Assembly: GCA_964036665.1 (NCBI GenBank)
Contig: OZ038532.1
Span: 4,650,001-4,714,000, forward strand
Length of the DNA stretch: 64,000 bases
DNA from: Gordius sp. MW1
Lineage: Eukaryota; Nematomorpha; Gordioida; Gordea; Gordiidae
Reading direction: 5' to 3'
A program made the translations under genes and the position numbers. The notes under the pieces were generated by a model. The model was not told where the DNA came from and made no database searches. It saw only the letters and a program-made list of their open reading frames with translations. Shown piece after piece: positions 34,401 to 47,326 of this stretch. The stretch's first letter is position 1. Every line of letters begins with the position of its first letter.

Positions 34401-37400
34401 AAAATTATCTACCCCTTTACCATTCCCAAATTTATTTATTTTATATCATGTAAAAAATTAACCTGAGTTTTACTATAAGATTTCAAGTGCATTAGATTAA
34501 TACATAAGTTATTTGAAGGAAAAAATAACTATAAAATAAAATTGAACGCGGAATGAATGGGTTTTAAGGATATAATATATAGCAGAACTTTCTATATTCC
34601 AAAATATTTGTTCAGACATATAATAAAAATATAACCAAAATTATAAAGAAGTTCAATCAGACTTGGCTATAAAAATACAACCCAACTTATAAAATTGTTT
34701 ATTGTTTTATGGGTCCGTCGGTTAACATAGTTAAATAATCACGCCACAACTTTTTATAAAAATTTAGATTTTTTAAAATAGGGTCGATGGGGTCAGTTGT
34801 TTCTATCTCCCCTTAGCTACGCCCATGATAACTTACCTTAACCTATGATTAAATGACGGACGACATGATCAGCGCAAGTTTTTGTGATGTTCATTTACCT
34901 AAAAATTTATTGAATAATACTTCATAAAAGATTAAAAACTACTGAAATATTTAACCGGAGTTTCTTTAAATATTGTTATCACTAGCAAAATCCCTCCAGG
35001 TCACAATATTTATATATTAATTGCTAATGCATTTAAGTACAAACATGTTAGAACGTTTACAATTCATATAACAGCAAAATATTAATTAAATGCAACCGAT
35101 GTCCATGAAAATATTTATGTAGCAATTTTTCACTTAATTTAAAGTATACATATTTTATAAATAATCTTACAATAAACAGAATTATACTCCCCTTTTGGCT
35201 TAACCCGTTTACCCTATAAATAAACTCTTAATGAATAAAATTTGTTTAATTGGCCAATCTTTGGTCTTAGAACTTACTTTTGTGATAAAAACAATAATTT
35301 ATCAATAGAATTTAAATGTAATTTATGAAAATTTTTTATAAATTAAAGCAAAAAAAGAATGGTATAAAAATTTATTATAATAAAAATAAGTAATTGCTTA
35401 GCGATAGCAACGAGTAATAAGGGAATAATGTTAAACCAAATAAGATTTGTTAAAAATATTAAATGATATTAGAATAAATTTAACACTTGCATGCATTATG
35501 TCAATTTCGGGATGACGCTTTTGTAATGTTTGGACGCCACATGTGAATTACGAACAATGGAAAGGCTATAAAAATATTCTTTCCATGATAGCTAGGGATA
35601 GGGACTTAATGGAATGGAAATAGAGTGGTGACCAATGTTACACGATCCAAATTCTTGTACTGTATCTGACATTCCATTTTCTTATTCGATCCAAAAAATA
35701 ACGAAGCGCCGATTAGTGCTTTTCGCATTCGGAAAAACACAAATCGTAAGAAATAAACAAAATTTCTTACTCACGTTTTCATATTGTGATTTCGGACTCG
35801 CAAGGGCAGGTTTTGTAGGGTTAGGGTTAGGGTTAAGTCATTTTAGGTTCAAGATACATAATTACTTTTTTTGGATCGAATAAGAAAATGGAATGTCAGA
35901 TCGCTTATACAGTCCAAGAATTTGGATCGTGTAACATTGGCCATAGAGTGGTTCGGGCAAAAATTATAAAAAAGTTTCGTAACTCTATTAGCATTTTCAT
36001 ATAGAATCAAATAAATAGTACAAAATAATATATTATTTAAAAAATTTCCTTAAGCCCGAATTGCCCGAATCTTATCATCGTGCCCGCCCGGGCCCGTCCG
36101 AAAATTAAAATTTAGGACAGTTGCCCGGCCCGTGGGCCGGGCCGGGCGGGCAGGTTCGGGCAGCGGGCCGGGCAATCTGGTCTCTGATTTGAATAGAACT
36201 TATTCACAGGCAAAATTAAAAAACAAAATATAGATATTATAAATAGTTTTTTTCATACATAATTTTTTCATATAAATATGTACAGTTAATGTTGCAATAA
36301 ACATGAACTCGTCAAGAGGAATATAAGCCTTTTTGAGAAAATTTCTATCGAAAGCATGACAATTTTGTTTAGGAAAGTAAGCTCTATAAAAATAAGAAAT
36401 TTTTCTTCAAATTTTTATTAATATTTTATAAAGTATGGAGTGGTTTTTAATGATTCTAGCCTAGGTATAATACTTTAGTCTATCGCACGCGCGAAGATTG
36501 CTAGAATAGATTGTCCTATCAACAATTGTGTCTAAACTCAAATATAGCAAAGCAATCTAATGACCTTTCTATAAATTAATAATTTATAATTCTGCAATAT
36601 TAAATTATTAATTTATATTAATATTTCATTACATCTTTTAAATTATTTTCTAACAAATAATATATTTAGTAGAGTAGACTGATATAAATTATAAAATGCC
36701 TTTCCTTTTAGCTTACTATAAATCTTTACACAACATAAATTATTCAAAGCAAATATATATATTAATTGTTTTTACTCTTTGTTTGATTCCAACTACTTAA
36801 ATATTTTCCTCTTTTGAAATTTAATAAGTTATCCTTATAAAATTACTTGCAGAGTTTGATATATTTAGCAATTATTATTCAACCGTATATATATAATAAA
36901 TAATTATGATCTCTTCTCTTGTTAGAAACTTTAGGAATGCTTATTAATTTTTAAGCCATGATAATACATTTGGTAATTTATGAGAATGCTATTATATTTG
37001 GCCATTATATTTGCCCTAAACCTATATTGATTTATTTATTATTTAGCTGCATAGTGTCAAGTCTGAGCTTTCAATAATTAGATACATATTAAGAATTCAC
37101 TAAAACCACTTATTTATACTGTAATTAATATACTGAATATAGATATGAATAAGTCGTAGAATTTCCTAATTTATGAGCTTAACAGGTTAATGCTTTATAA
37201 AATACTACCTGCGATATCTAATAAGGAAAAAGATCAGTTTTTTAATCTATATTTAGCGTTCAAACTTGATTTGTCTAGCTTTCATTAGTTCAACATTATT
37301 AGATCGAGTCCCGACGAAGCATTATAGAATTTATAAGGAAAGCTTTATTGCCATACTTTTGGAATGCAGCTAACAATATATTATAGACCTGTTTAGTTTA

Positions 37401-39428
37401 AGACTAAAATATATGTTTATACAAGTATAAATGTTAATTTTTATCAAAATGAATTTTTAACAATTAGAAAAAAGAGGCCAGGATTTCTTTACCATAAGGG
37501 TTTATTTATAAAAGTGTAACCACCCAGTTTTCATTTTTTATTACATTTACATACGATTTGACGATCTAATTTCTGACTAAAACCAAATAGTCAATTAGCT
37601 TTATTTTAAGCTAGAAAATCGGCATTTTAATAGCAAAATATAATTATAAATATTTATCTGACACCTGACCCTTGTTGGCTCTTAAGGAATCTGATGAATA
37701 GTTTTTATTTATTTTATTTTATGCTCATTTATTGTCTATATTACGGATCATTTATATCTAGTAAAAGCATTTTAATTAAAAAAATATGATGGGAGGTCGG
37801 TAAAAGGTGAGTTAACATACTCAAATATTATCTTCTCAAATCTTGTTCATTATTTTTTCGTTTTAAGCACTTTAAATAATCCTTAGTTCATTCAAAATAC
37901 TTCAATATTGGCTTAAAAAACAACAGATTAAGCGCCTGCGCATTGTTTATTAAATATGTTCAGTTATCGCCTTTACAAAATTTTTCCAATACGATTAGGC
38001 ACGTTAAAAGCCAACTCTATAATCTCTCTATCAGCATCTCTCCAGAAATTTTGCACGCATTATCACCGATCTTTATGTAAATAAATGAAATTTTAGCTTG
38101 ATCTAAACAGGTTCTCTTTGATCGGTTTCCGTTGTTTCCATCGAGATAAGCCATGAGTATGGCAAAATTATTTATGCGCCGTCTAAAAATATTCATTACA
38201 TTACGCACGATTAATTTTATCAAATAAGTATCGGGTCAGCCAAGGATCTCTGCTAAATATTTTTTAATCCTTTGTAATCCATTTCATGCAAAATGGCTTT
38301 AGTTATGTTTACTCTCCGCTCAAACGATGTTAACTGGTGAAATGAATAAACTTTTATCATTTGATAGGAGTTTCTGAGTGACTACTCATATAAATTTAAC
38401 AACTCGATTTCTTTGGGGGAAAAGCTTTGATTTTTTTATAAATGTTATTTAAATGTAATTAAAATCACCCAGAAACACAATTTAGGCTATAAAATTTGTA
38501 GTGTTTTACTCGTTTAAATTTTGTTAGATTTAATATCTGCCTATTAATCTTTTAAAATGCAACCCTGCTGACGTGGCTCATAGTAAATTTTAAAATCCTT
38601 TTGTCTGAAAGGCAAGAGAAAATAAAAATGTCACTATGTGATTGGTAAATATATCAACAAAATAATGTTTTTGAATTGTATTTAAATAGTGGGAAATAGT
38701 AATTCATTATTAATTTAAACTAAATAAATACATATTCATATTACAGATAAAAGTGTTAATATTTATTAAATGGTTTATTCGCAAAACTAGATGTTTCAAA
38801 TTAAATGTGACCGGATATTGTAGATTCTATCATATTTATACATCTCAATAAAAACTCATTCAAATAAATTTAGTCGCCAAAATGTGTAATATCAATTAGT
38901 TTCATAAATCGCACTTCAATTCGTCGATTAAATACACACCGCATGGGCTTAGCCAGGATTGAAATTAAAAGGGGCTATAATTATTAAGGAGGGCCAAAAT
39001 AACAATTTTTAATTTTAGCCATAATTTGACACAATTTCGAAATTATTTTGGTTTTAAAGGGTGGCAGCCGCAGCATACTTTTAAGAATAAATTTAGATAA
39101 TATTTAGATCGGGTGTAAAAAGCCAATAGAAGAATACCTGATATTTGAAGTTTAAACAAAGGCATAGATTGGATATAAATTATTATCTAAATAATATTAC
39201 ACTTATTAGAATCTTGATATTGTGGGAGGATTAATTATTTGTATCACTTATGTAAAACAATTATTTTTAAATTACTTTTATGATATTTACATAAAGATTA
39301 CGGACAAAAATATTCCACAGAAGAAAAAACTATTACTCACCTGCAAAGGAAATCATGGAACTCAATAATGCGTATATGACATTGTGTCTGGTAAATTTAG
39401 CATCAAATGATGACTCCATAATTTTCAT
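31436..39428 (-). CDS. Dpr-like single-Ig-domain protein with hydrophobic C-terminal tail, five exons
   Basis: Dpr proteins are neuronal surface molecules that pair with DIPs in insect wiring. Exons in order: 39428-39341, 33967-33864, 32264-32048, 31821-31738 and 31596-31436. All junctions have GT/AG and consistent phase, giving 217 residues. Residues 1-29 look like a signal peptide. Residues about 40-135 form one V-type Ig domain with Dpr hallmarks: Cys54 in YLHCQ, Trp67 in TVSWIRLKDDQILTVG, WNLQIRYTQARDAGLYECQ with Cys116. Sequons occur at NVT (41) and NLT (131). A basic/polar linker follows, then a hydrophobic tail from about 193 to the stop, which suggests a GPI signal or membrane anchor. 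Typical Dprs have two Ig domains; the second is absent from this model. Exons 2 and 3 are secure by homology. Exons 1, 4 and 5 rest on splice sites, phase and composition. Intron 1 is 5.4 kb. Confidence 0.74.
32495..32696. mobile_element. hAT-type MITE, 202 bp
   Basis: Terminal inverted repeats TAGAGTTGTTAAATTGCTAA and TAGAGTTCTTAAATTGCTAA extend over about 38 bp. Flanking 8-mers GTGATTAG (32487) and GTAATTAG (32697) differ at one base, a likely hAT TSD. It lies in Dpr-like intron 2. Confidence 0.8.
33445..33640. mobile_element. TTAGG-rich MITE
   Basis: GAGGGTTAGGGTTAGTG, TTTTAGGTTGGCGTTTTAGG and ACATCAAATTCCCTCCCCAT match the element beside GOLPH3 (10568-10820). It lies in Dpr-like intron 2. 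Ends not defined. Confidence 0.55.
34770..34828. repeat. Half-copy of the palindromic GGGCGTAGCC MITE
   Basis: Ends CTCCCCTTAGCTACGCCCATG; the left half is missing. Confidence 0.5.
35630..35942. mobile_element. MULE-type MITE, 313 bp, 10-bp TSD
   Basis: Terminal inverted repeats of about 70 bp begin (A/G)CCAATGTTACACGATCC and differ by one substitution and one short indel. Perfect 10-bp duplication ATAGAGTGGT at 35620-35629 and 35943-35952. The interior includes AGGGTTAGGGTTAGGG. Confidence 0.85.
35943..36190. mobile_element. GCCCG-motif hAT-like element
   Basis: Ends TAGAGTGGTTCGGGC and, reversed, AGAGACCAGATTGCCCGG. The right 130 bp is dominated by GCCCGGCCCGTGGGCCGGGC-type palindromic motifs. 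Its left end was the target of the MITE at 35630. Confidence 0.6.
38942..39075. repeat. Palindromic GGGCGTAGCC MITE, right end lost
   Basis: Begins CATGGGCTTAGCCAGGATTG; the core TTTTAGCCATAATTTGACA is present and the right end decays after AGGGTGGCAGCCGC. Confidence 0.65.
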
Positions 39429-42400
39429 TTGGCGCGACGTAATAACAATTTCGATGGACAAAATTTAAAATGCAATATAAATTATTAACTAGGCCAAAGC
39501 TCGAATTAAATGGCAAAGGCGAAGGAAGAGGTAAAATAGGATTTTTTTACTGGACTAAAGCTTTAAAAACTTGCGCTGTGTACGCCAACACAACATTCAC
39601 AGGCGATAAAAAAAATGATTATCTATGAATGCCGCGCGAGATTTTTTCTTGTGCAGCAGCATAGCTATTCTAGTTATTATAGGTGTAGTAGTATCAATCA
39701 TTTCGATCGGCTTAGACGCTTAACATTATATTTAGTAGTAAATAAGACTGGTTGCATGCAAAAAAAGACGCTACGCGATCATTATCAGATTGGAAAAAGG
39801 GGGACATCTAGGAGGAGGAGGAGGGAAACTGGGCATGGAAAGGGGGTAACAAGCCCTATATGTCCTTGGGGAATTTAAAAAATTCATAAATTTCCCTACT
39901 TTAAGTGCGTGTAATATTAAGGGGAGCGATGCAAAATGCCACATCAAAGATCATCCCGTGGTTGTGAATGAGAACTCTTCTCTTCGGTTATTGTGATTTT
40001 TGTTATTTAAATCAGGCTCGCGAGAGGCGACCTAAATGCGTGGCATGAACACAGCACAGTTATGGTCACATTGCATAATGAACGCAAGTTATGCCGGATA
40101 AAAGAGCATGATCGTAGCCAGGGAGAGGCCATTTAAAATCAATTATGGTAAAATTTCAATAAGCATTTGTCCCTCCCTAAAGTTTTACTTTTTTAATTCA
40201 AATTTTGCCTATGCCTATGCTTATAAGATTTAAAATTCCAATTTTAGGATTGTCCCTCACAAGCGCTTAATAATTTATTTGTAGAATCTTATTAAAACCC
40301 TATAATTATTATTGATGGTGTGGATTTACATTAACGATAAAGCTATTTTAACGTTAAATTTTTTAAATGAAACATGGTCTAAGCAAAGATAGTGTATAAT
40401 GGGAAACAGTACCCACTCCCTAATTAATTTTTTCAGATATTTTACCAGATTATGGTTGCTCTCAAATCTCATCAATTTGTCCTTCCCTAAACCATTACCA
40501 AACTTTTAGCCCCCCCCTTGATATTGAAGCATCTCGAATTAATGCCTTTTAACGAGTTTTTTTGGAAATCAAAACTTACCTCTTGATGGAAAGTTAGGAG
40601 CGAGCCTTATTAAATTTTAATAAAGTTTTTGGCCAAAAAGCCTATCAAGGTCTTACTTTCGAAAGTGTCGCCTCCTTGCTCCTTCCTTATAAGACGTTTA
40701 TGTGAGTTAACACGAATTTATAAACAGTCCGTTAAAGATTTATCGGCCACCAAAAATATTAATTTAATTCAATTTAAAATTGATTAAAACTTAATTTACC
40801 GTTTTTCCCCTCCTATCTTTCCATTGCACCAAGCTCAAGTCAAACCTACGATTTCATCATTAAATTTTGCTTCTTTTTATCACGTTTAAAAGTAGTGAAA
40901 GAAAGCCATTTATGATGGATGTTGATTTAATAATCATGACTTATGCCATGGATGGTTGCAACCCATCGCTGATTGCAAGGAGATTAAGGAAGGAGGAGTT
41001 AGGTTGACATTTGGCCACGTACTTGAAGCTGTGTGTCCATTTAACTTCCATGTATTTTGGAAAAAGTAAAAAAAAACTTAAAAATAAAAAACGTTAGAAA
41101 CACAACCTAAGCTTATCATCTGTTAACAGATAAGGTATAGAGTGTTGGTTTAATTTGTGTATGATGCCTATAAATTGTGATAGAACCATTAGGCAAAATT
41201 TTTTTGAGTAGTGCTTAAACTATAACTCTAAATTATTTATTACGATGTTTATAGTAAGTAAAATGGATCATGTTTAACCACTATGTTTTGCAAATTTTTA
41301 ATTAAACTTAATATATCCAATTCCAAATTTTACGTTTTAAGTGGTGTAGTTAATCTATGTTATGAAAATTTCATAGTGAATTAATTTGATCTTAAGCATT
41401 GTCTTGCTTGTTTATGACAAGTTTAGCTTTTAAAAATAATCCAAATTAAATAAACAAAGGCATATCAGCCCTTATATATAAACTTTAGGATAATAATATT
41501 CACCATCACCAGCGAATGAAACCAAATAAGTGGCTCAGTGCAAACATGCACATTAGATTAGACTACAATTCTGGTACCATCCACTTATTTCAAACTTTTA
41601 AACTTTATTAATGATTGAAAGTTGCATTCATTGCTTAACAAGTTTTTGCAAAGTCTGTTTATAATCTAAGATATATGTTAACTCTTTTTTGCGAGCTCTC
41701 TTTAGATGATTTTACAAAGTGACTAAGCATGGGAAACAAATGGATACGTTTTCCCTTTATATAGGGAAAGTAGTCGCTGAAGTGGTAAAGGGGTAACACT
41801 TTATATTATAGTTAAATCCCAAAATGTTCCCTCACCACTAAAATAACAAAGAAGTTTTTTAAATTACTATTTATTTTATTAATCTTAAATCTAAAGAATT
41901 GTTTGAAGTCTAAAATTTTAACAAATGAGAAGTATTTCACGAGTATAGTTTTTGTTGCCTTAATTGTTATTAAGTGTTTAGGAATGTTTATACTTCGCAT
42001 TTAATACTGTAATAAATAAGCAATAATATGATTATACTATAAAATTTTTGAGCTCGATATAGTAAGTGAGACATAACCCAAAAAATGACTTAAAATAATA
42101 TTTTTTTTACTTTCATATTAGCATGTGATCGCATAATTTTTGCTAAAATGAATTAACTCAGATTACTTCCAGGTTCAAAGAAACGCGCTCTAATATCTTA
42201 ACGATCTATTATATCAATATTAACAGCTATTTATTAATAAACCCAATAAAAAGGGATAAGCTGTTGCACATTTATTAAGTGCCTCATAATGTTATATTTA
42301 ACGTTATTTCCTTTATAAAAACGAATTTTATTGATAAACAAAAGATAGTAGGTTAACCGATTCAATAAAAACTTTATAAATCAAATTAAATAAATGTTAA

Positions 42401-43868
42401 ATTAAGGCGGTTAGTGTTACATAAATGGCAATCAAGTGTTAATAGCTAAATCAAATAGTTCTTATAATATTAAGACACAGGATTGACAATATAATATGGT
42501 AAGACCAAAATTAAAACCCTTTGCTTTATTGGTAACCCAGGTCGTTGCACCAAATGATTTCTGATAATAGGTTACACTAAATAAATTAATATTAAAGGAA
42601 AGGTTATAACAGGAATGCAATATTTATTGTTAATTATATAGGAAATGTGATTAATTAATTCAGACTAAGCTAGTCTAATTTGATTTGTAATTGTTATGGC
42701 CTTTATTCAATTATATACAAGTTTGGAAATATGAGCCTATTTTATATATATAATCACTCAATTTTAAATTATTATTGGTATAACTTTGCCACTAATTAAT
42801 ACAACTTTCTTAATTACTTGCAATGGTAATGTCTAAATCTAATAAATCACTTTTCATGAAGATATAAATTACAAGAAGTCTTATAAAAAGTTTATGAAAC
42901 TAATTTTTTATCCTTATATAATTATTAAATATTACTTATCAGTGTGGTAAGAAAAAATTTTGAAACAAGAAAGGTTAACGTTAACCTAATCGATTCTACC
43001 ATTTATGCTTCACAAAGTATTTATAATATATTGGACCTTTAATTCATTTCAAATTTTGATAGACTAAGCCCTTAAGGGATACTTATAAATATTAAGTTCA
43101 TAAATTTTATTTCTAAAATTGCGACCTCACTGGATCACAATTGAAAATGAATTTTTATAATATTATATAATCCAACTTAAAACAAGGCGAAAAAATATAA
43201 TCCCTTTAGCAATTTTTATCGATTCAACCTTAATAGAGACATGACATAGGTTAAGTAAAAAAAGTATAAATTGACTTATTTGAGAGAAGTTTTAGGCTTT
43301 AAAAAATAATTAAAAATGAGACCGAAAATCAATTTAATATTAATGTTTCTTGTAGTTTCGAGGGTTTAGATTAAAAGATGTTTATAGCAATTTATTTTAA
43401 TTTAAGACTACTCGCCAGCTCACTTGTTATGAGTTTTAAGATTAATGGCAACTAAACTAACACCACATAAATAAGAGGAAAATATGTATTTTCCAGCACA
43501 AGCACAGTATATTGTCAATTCATTTCTGACGCTTGATTGCTCGAGTTAATAACCAAATGACCTTGTTTCCTGACACCTTCCATATATTAACTCAATATAA
43601 AAATTTCCGTTTTTAACCCGATATCAAAGCATAACTTAAAATAGATTATGATTTTTCCACTTTTGAGTTAAGATATAAGAATTTCTGTTAAATTGTGTTC
43701 TGGACTTAAACTTAATAAATGTAAATTTTACAACGAAGATTTATCATAAATGTGATTTTTATGTTATATCAACTCTCGAGAGAATAAACTTTGCAAGACA
43801 GTTTAGGTGTAATTTGAAATTGATGCTAGTTAAAGCTCAAACGATAATTTATTTAAATATGTGTCCAG
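39429..43868. other. AT-rich intergenic region upstream of the Dpr-like gene
   Basis: No exon can be supported. A degenerate palindromic MITE (GATCGTAGCCAGGGAGAGG) lies at 40108-40230 and a purine-rich tract (AGGAGGAGGAGGAGGG) at about 39810. The first few hundred bases should include the Dpr-like promoter, but no core element is clear. Confidence 0.5.
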
Positions 43869-44026
43869 CATGGGCGTACGCAGGGGCTGCCCCCCCTAAT
43901 TTATGAAAAAAAAATTTTCAATGCAAAAACATTGAAAAATTAAAAAAAATTATGTTTTGCCCCCCTCTAAATGAACTTTTGAACGTTTTGCCCCCCCCCC
44001 TAATTCCAAACCTGCGTACGCCCATG
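43869..44026. repeat. Palindromic MITE, GCGTACGC variant
   Basis: Begins CATGGGCGTACGCAGGGG and ends CCTGCGTACGCCCATG, with GCCCCCCCTAATT shoulders. TGTCCAGCATGGG occurs on both sides, so insertion duplicated or used a similar site. Confidence 0.8.
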
Positions 44027-44514
44027 TTGTCCAGCATGGGTAGAATCGAGAATCATGTGGAAATGGCAAATATATTAAAATTTGTAATATATACTTATAT
44101 AGGAAGATGGGTTTCGAAAAATTGAAAATATAATTTACAAACTTCGAAAACGTTAAGTAAGAATTAGTAAAGCATAAGAAGACCCATATTTGATATATTA
44201 AATAACTCATTCAAATGATCTAAATACTAATTATATAACGTATATAAAATTATTTTTATGACTTGACTTACAATCAAAAGCGAAGATGTCATAAACGCCT
44301 AAAATGAGGTTTTATGCCTTGTAATTAGATTAAAAAAAGTTACTTGCCATGTTTAAATTTTTTTAATTTGAAATACTTTTTTTTAGCTAAAAAAGATACC
44401 TTGACATTAAATTTAAGATATATGGACATAGTTATATTAGCCTAAAGAGTTTAAGGGCCATTGCCAAGGAGCAGTGCAGTATTCTTTTAAAGTCCTATTC
44501 GCATTAGGACTTCA

Positions 44515-44640
44515 GATCCTCGCAGGGCGGGCACGGGCCGAAAATGAAAAATGGGCTAGAAGGCCCTAAAACTCTGTAAATAGTCATGAAATCTCTATAA
44601 TTTTCAAAACCGGTCACGAACGGACTTAATTCAAATACTT
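44515..44640. mobile_element. GCCCG-motif element fragment
   Basis: CGCAGGGCGGGCACGGGCCGAAAATGAAAAATGGG-type sequence (split here for length) and flanks match the GCCCG family only in part. Confidence 0.35.
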
Positions 44641-45137
44641 TAACAATTTTATTGCCTTTATTAATTATATAAATTGTTTATTCTTTAAATTAATATTTTA
44701 TCACATCTTTTTATTTCGCATCTTTGACACTATGGTAAATTTCAAACGATTTACTAGTAATTATTTTATTTTCCAGTATATGGCTTATCTTTCCAATTCA
44801 CATCACCATGTAGAGAGAGCATCCCGTATTATATTAAATTTGATAATGGTTTAAAGTGTTTTATTAGACACTCCATAAATTAAATAAAAAATGCGTGAAC
44901 AATTGTAGAATTTAAACTAAACAGAAATCTCCTCTTTAACGCCCAGCATTCATTTTAAATATAATAACCTTGGATAAATCAAATCTAATATAAAATCTCA
45001 TACAAGCACGGAAAAATTCGAGAATTTGAGCAAATTACCGTCTCGGAGTTAGGAATAAAAAATTATTATATATATATTTTACAACAAAGGTGAATATTGT
45101 CAAAGCCTTACAAATCAAAATAATTTAAGTGCTCGGT

Positions 45138-45553
45138 CTAGAGGTTAGATTTGTTTAAATTTTTCTGCCCGGACCTAGACCGGTTTAATTTTAGAACTAA
45201 ATTGCCCGCCCGAACCCCTCTTCCCAACCATGCTCGAATAATTGGAACTGCCAGAACTGCTCGGCCCGAAACGATAAATTTTCAAATGTTTAATAGTAAT
45301 TTTGTCATATTTTCAAGAGATTTCTCATTTAATTATTGACTTTTTTGATAAGAATTACGAAAAGTAAATATTAAACAATTAGTTAATAATGTGACAAATT
45401 AATACACTATAAAGAAAATCTCATAAAGCCCGAATGAATATTGTTATGGTGCCTGCCCGAAAATCTAAATTTTCGACAGTTGCGCGGCTCGGTCCAGCCT
45501 ATTGGTCGGGCGGGCAAGGTCGGGCAGCGGGCCGGGCAGGGCTATCTGGTCTC
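45138..45553. mobile_element. GCCCG-motif hAT-like element, complete, 8-bp TSD
   Basis: The 416-bp element is flanked by a perfect 8-bp TSD, TGCTCGGT, at 45130-45137 and 45554-45561. Ends CTAGAGGTTAGATTTG and, reversed, GAGACCAGATAGCCC. Both subterminal zones are rich in GCCCG/CGGGC (45165-45275, 45428-45540). No coding capacity. Confidence 0.75.
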
Positions 45554-45561
45554 TGCTCGGT

Positions 45562-47185
45562 ACAACTTTTTTATATTATATATATATATATCTGGAATAG
45601 CATTTAATGATTCATATTTAAATCAAGAATAAATGCAAAAATTTATAAAAGCCTTAAAATGTCTTTAAGGTATTTTAACAAAATAAGTTAAACGGCCAAT
45701 TATCAAGAACATTTTACTGTTACGTAAATTTCTTTAGCCGAAACGCTGAAAGGCGCACTAGCTTATAACGAAATATTAATAATTATTTATACATTTTATG
45801 TGGCAGCGGTCTGCGAGACTTTTGTTGTCATGGAATGTGAAATTGGGTTCAGATCCTTCTGACAAGTGAGTTTTAAACTAGTGATGAGTAGAAGCCGGGA
45901 GTGAAGTTCTAGAATAAAGATTAGGATAAGACAAAAAGACAAAAGAAAAATATTTATATGTATAACAAATTGTTGATGGTTAACATCTCAAAAAAATATT
46001 GAAGGATTGTTAAGTTTTCAAATTTCTAATAATTTAAACCCTATGTATGGATCTTTTTATTAAACCAGAAGTGCATGAAACAAATTGGGGCTTTGGCGGG
46101 GTGTAAGTTTCCAAACGGAGATGGGCTGGCCTAAATTGCAAAAAATTGTTAGAGAAGGTGTGCATGATAGTTTTTAAACTAAACGGCCCGTTCTTGCAAA
46201 AACAGCTGGTTACAAATTTCTATTAAGATTAGAAAGAAGGATTAAGGGTCATAGTAAGAGGGACGCATTGCTCCTATAAAAACTAAGCTCTAGATTTAAT
46301 TGCGGAGCAAGATTGAAATTATATAATGACAGTAGGACTATATTCTGAAATTAAAGTTAAATAGTTAACAAAAAAACATGCTTTTCAAGACTTTGATATG
46401 TGATTGTTATTTATAAGTTTAACTAATTTTCCGCAAGTCTGGATCAATTATTTTAGTATGTTGTATAAGCATAACTTTCGCCTGAATAACGTTCATTTAT
46501 TTATTAGCTCAATATTGAATGATTTATTATATTTTGCTAACTCAATTTATTCTGTATTCTTCTTTTGAAGAATCACCGTATAAATATTTTGGGATAGGTT
46601 TCGGATTTATTTGTATGATGGACCTAGGCTTTTCCTCTGCGTTCCAATTTATAATAAAAGTAAAAAAAGCTGGTTTGGCTTATGGGAGTAATTCTTAAAG
46701 TAATGCACATGTGAATGAAGGGTTGACCTGCGTTAATTAAGCAATATTGACTGCATTTTGCAGAAAAGTTAGTAAATTATGTCCCAAAAAATAATACTGA
46801 TTTTAAAAACGAGAAGCTATATATTTTTAATATTAAATATTCACGAAGACTGAATGGGCTTAAAAAGAGATTAAAAAACAATTTACAACTTTGCCTACAG
46901 CTTCTAAAATGGTCTTTTAATAATTATATTTCTACCTCAGTAAATTGTTTTGAATTTTGTCAGAGTGCAAATTAAATGGGAAGTGCTAGAAAATAAAAAA
47001 ATATACAAAAAGTATGTCATATAATGAAAAACTATTTCAATCTTTCAAAATTCAGCATTGTTTTCGCTCTTCAAGTGCTTTTTTACATTCGGAATTTTTA
47101 AACCTCTTCGAACATAATATCAAATCTAGTTTACAATCTATTTTTAAAATAAAATTTAATACTCATGGCTGGTTCCCAGATTCCC
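45562..47185. other. Intergenic region, nothing firmly identified
   Basis: AT-rich. A short open stretch around 46565-46690 has no family resemblance and no exon signals, so it is not annotated as a gene. Confidence 0.45.
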
Positions 47186-47326
47186 TATCAACCAAATCGG
47201 ATGGTTTCGTCAAACATACGCGAGTTCCCGATCTGTACCCATTGTTAGGGTAATGTTTAATACCTCCTATTCGGTTCGCATACGCCTTTTTAGCATCACC
47301 TCGACTGGGCTTTTATCGGTTGTGGG

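Larger units (their letters stand above)
33968..39340 (-). other. Dpr-like intron 1 (5.4 kb)
   Basis: Starts GTGAGT (minus strand) and ends CACAG. Contents: half a palindromic MITE at 34770-34828, the 313-bp MULE-type MITE at 35630-35942, a GCCCG-motif fragment to 36190 and a palindromic MITE fragment at 38942-39075. The rest is AT-rich and no further exon is supported. Confidence 0.6.

Noticed and set aside
35815-35835. Interstitial telomere from a chromosome fusion
   Set aside because: Only about three repeats, and they lie inside a MITE with a perfect TSD.
38017-38223. Possible extra Dpr-like exon on the minus strand
   Set aside because: No signal peptide, no Ig motif, and exon 1 already joins exon 2 in phase without it.
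46560-46690. Possible exon with a hydrophobic reading around IGFGFICMMDLGF
   Set aside because: No splice-compatible partners, no recognisable family and composition like the surrounding AT-rich DNA.
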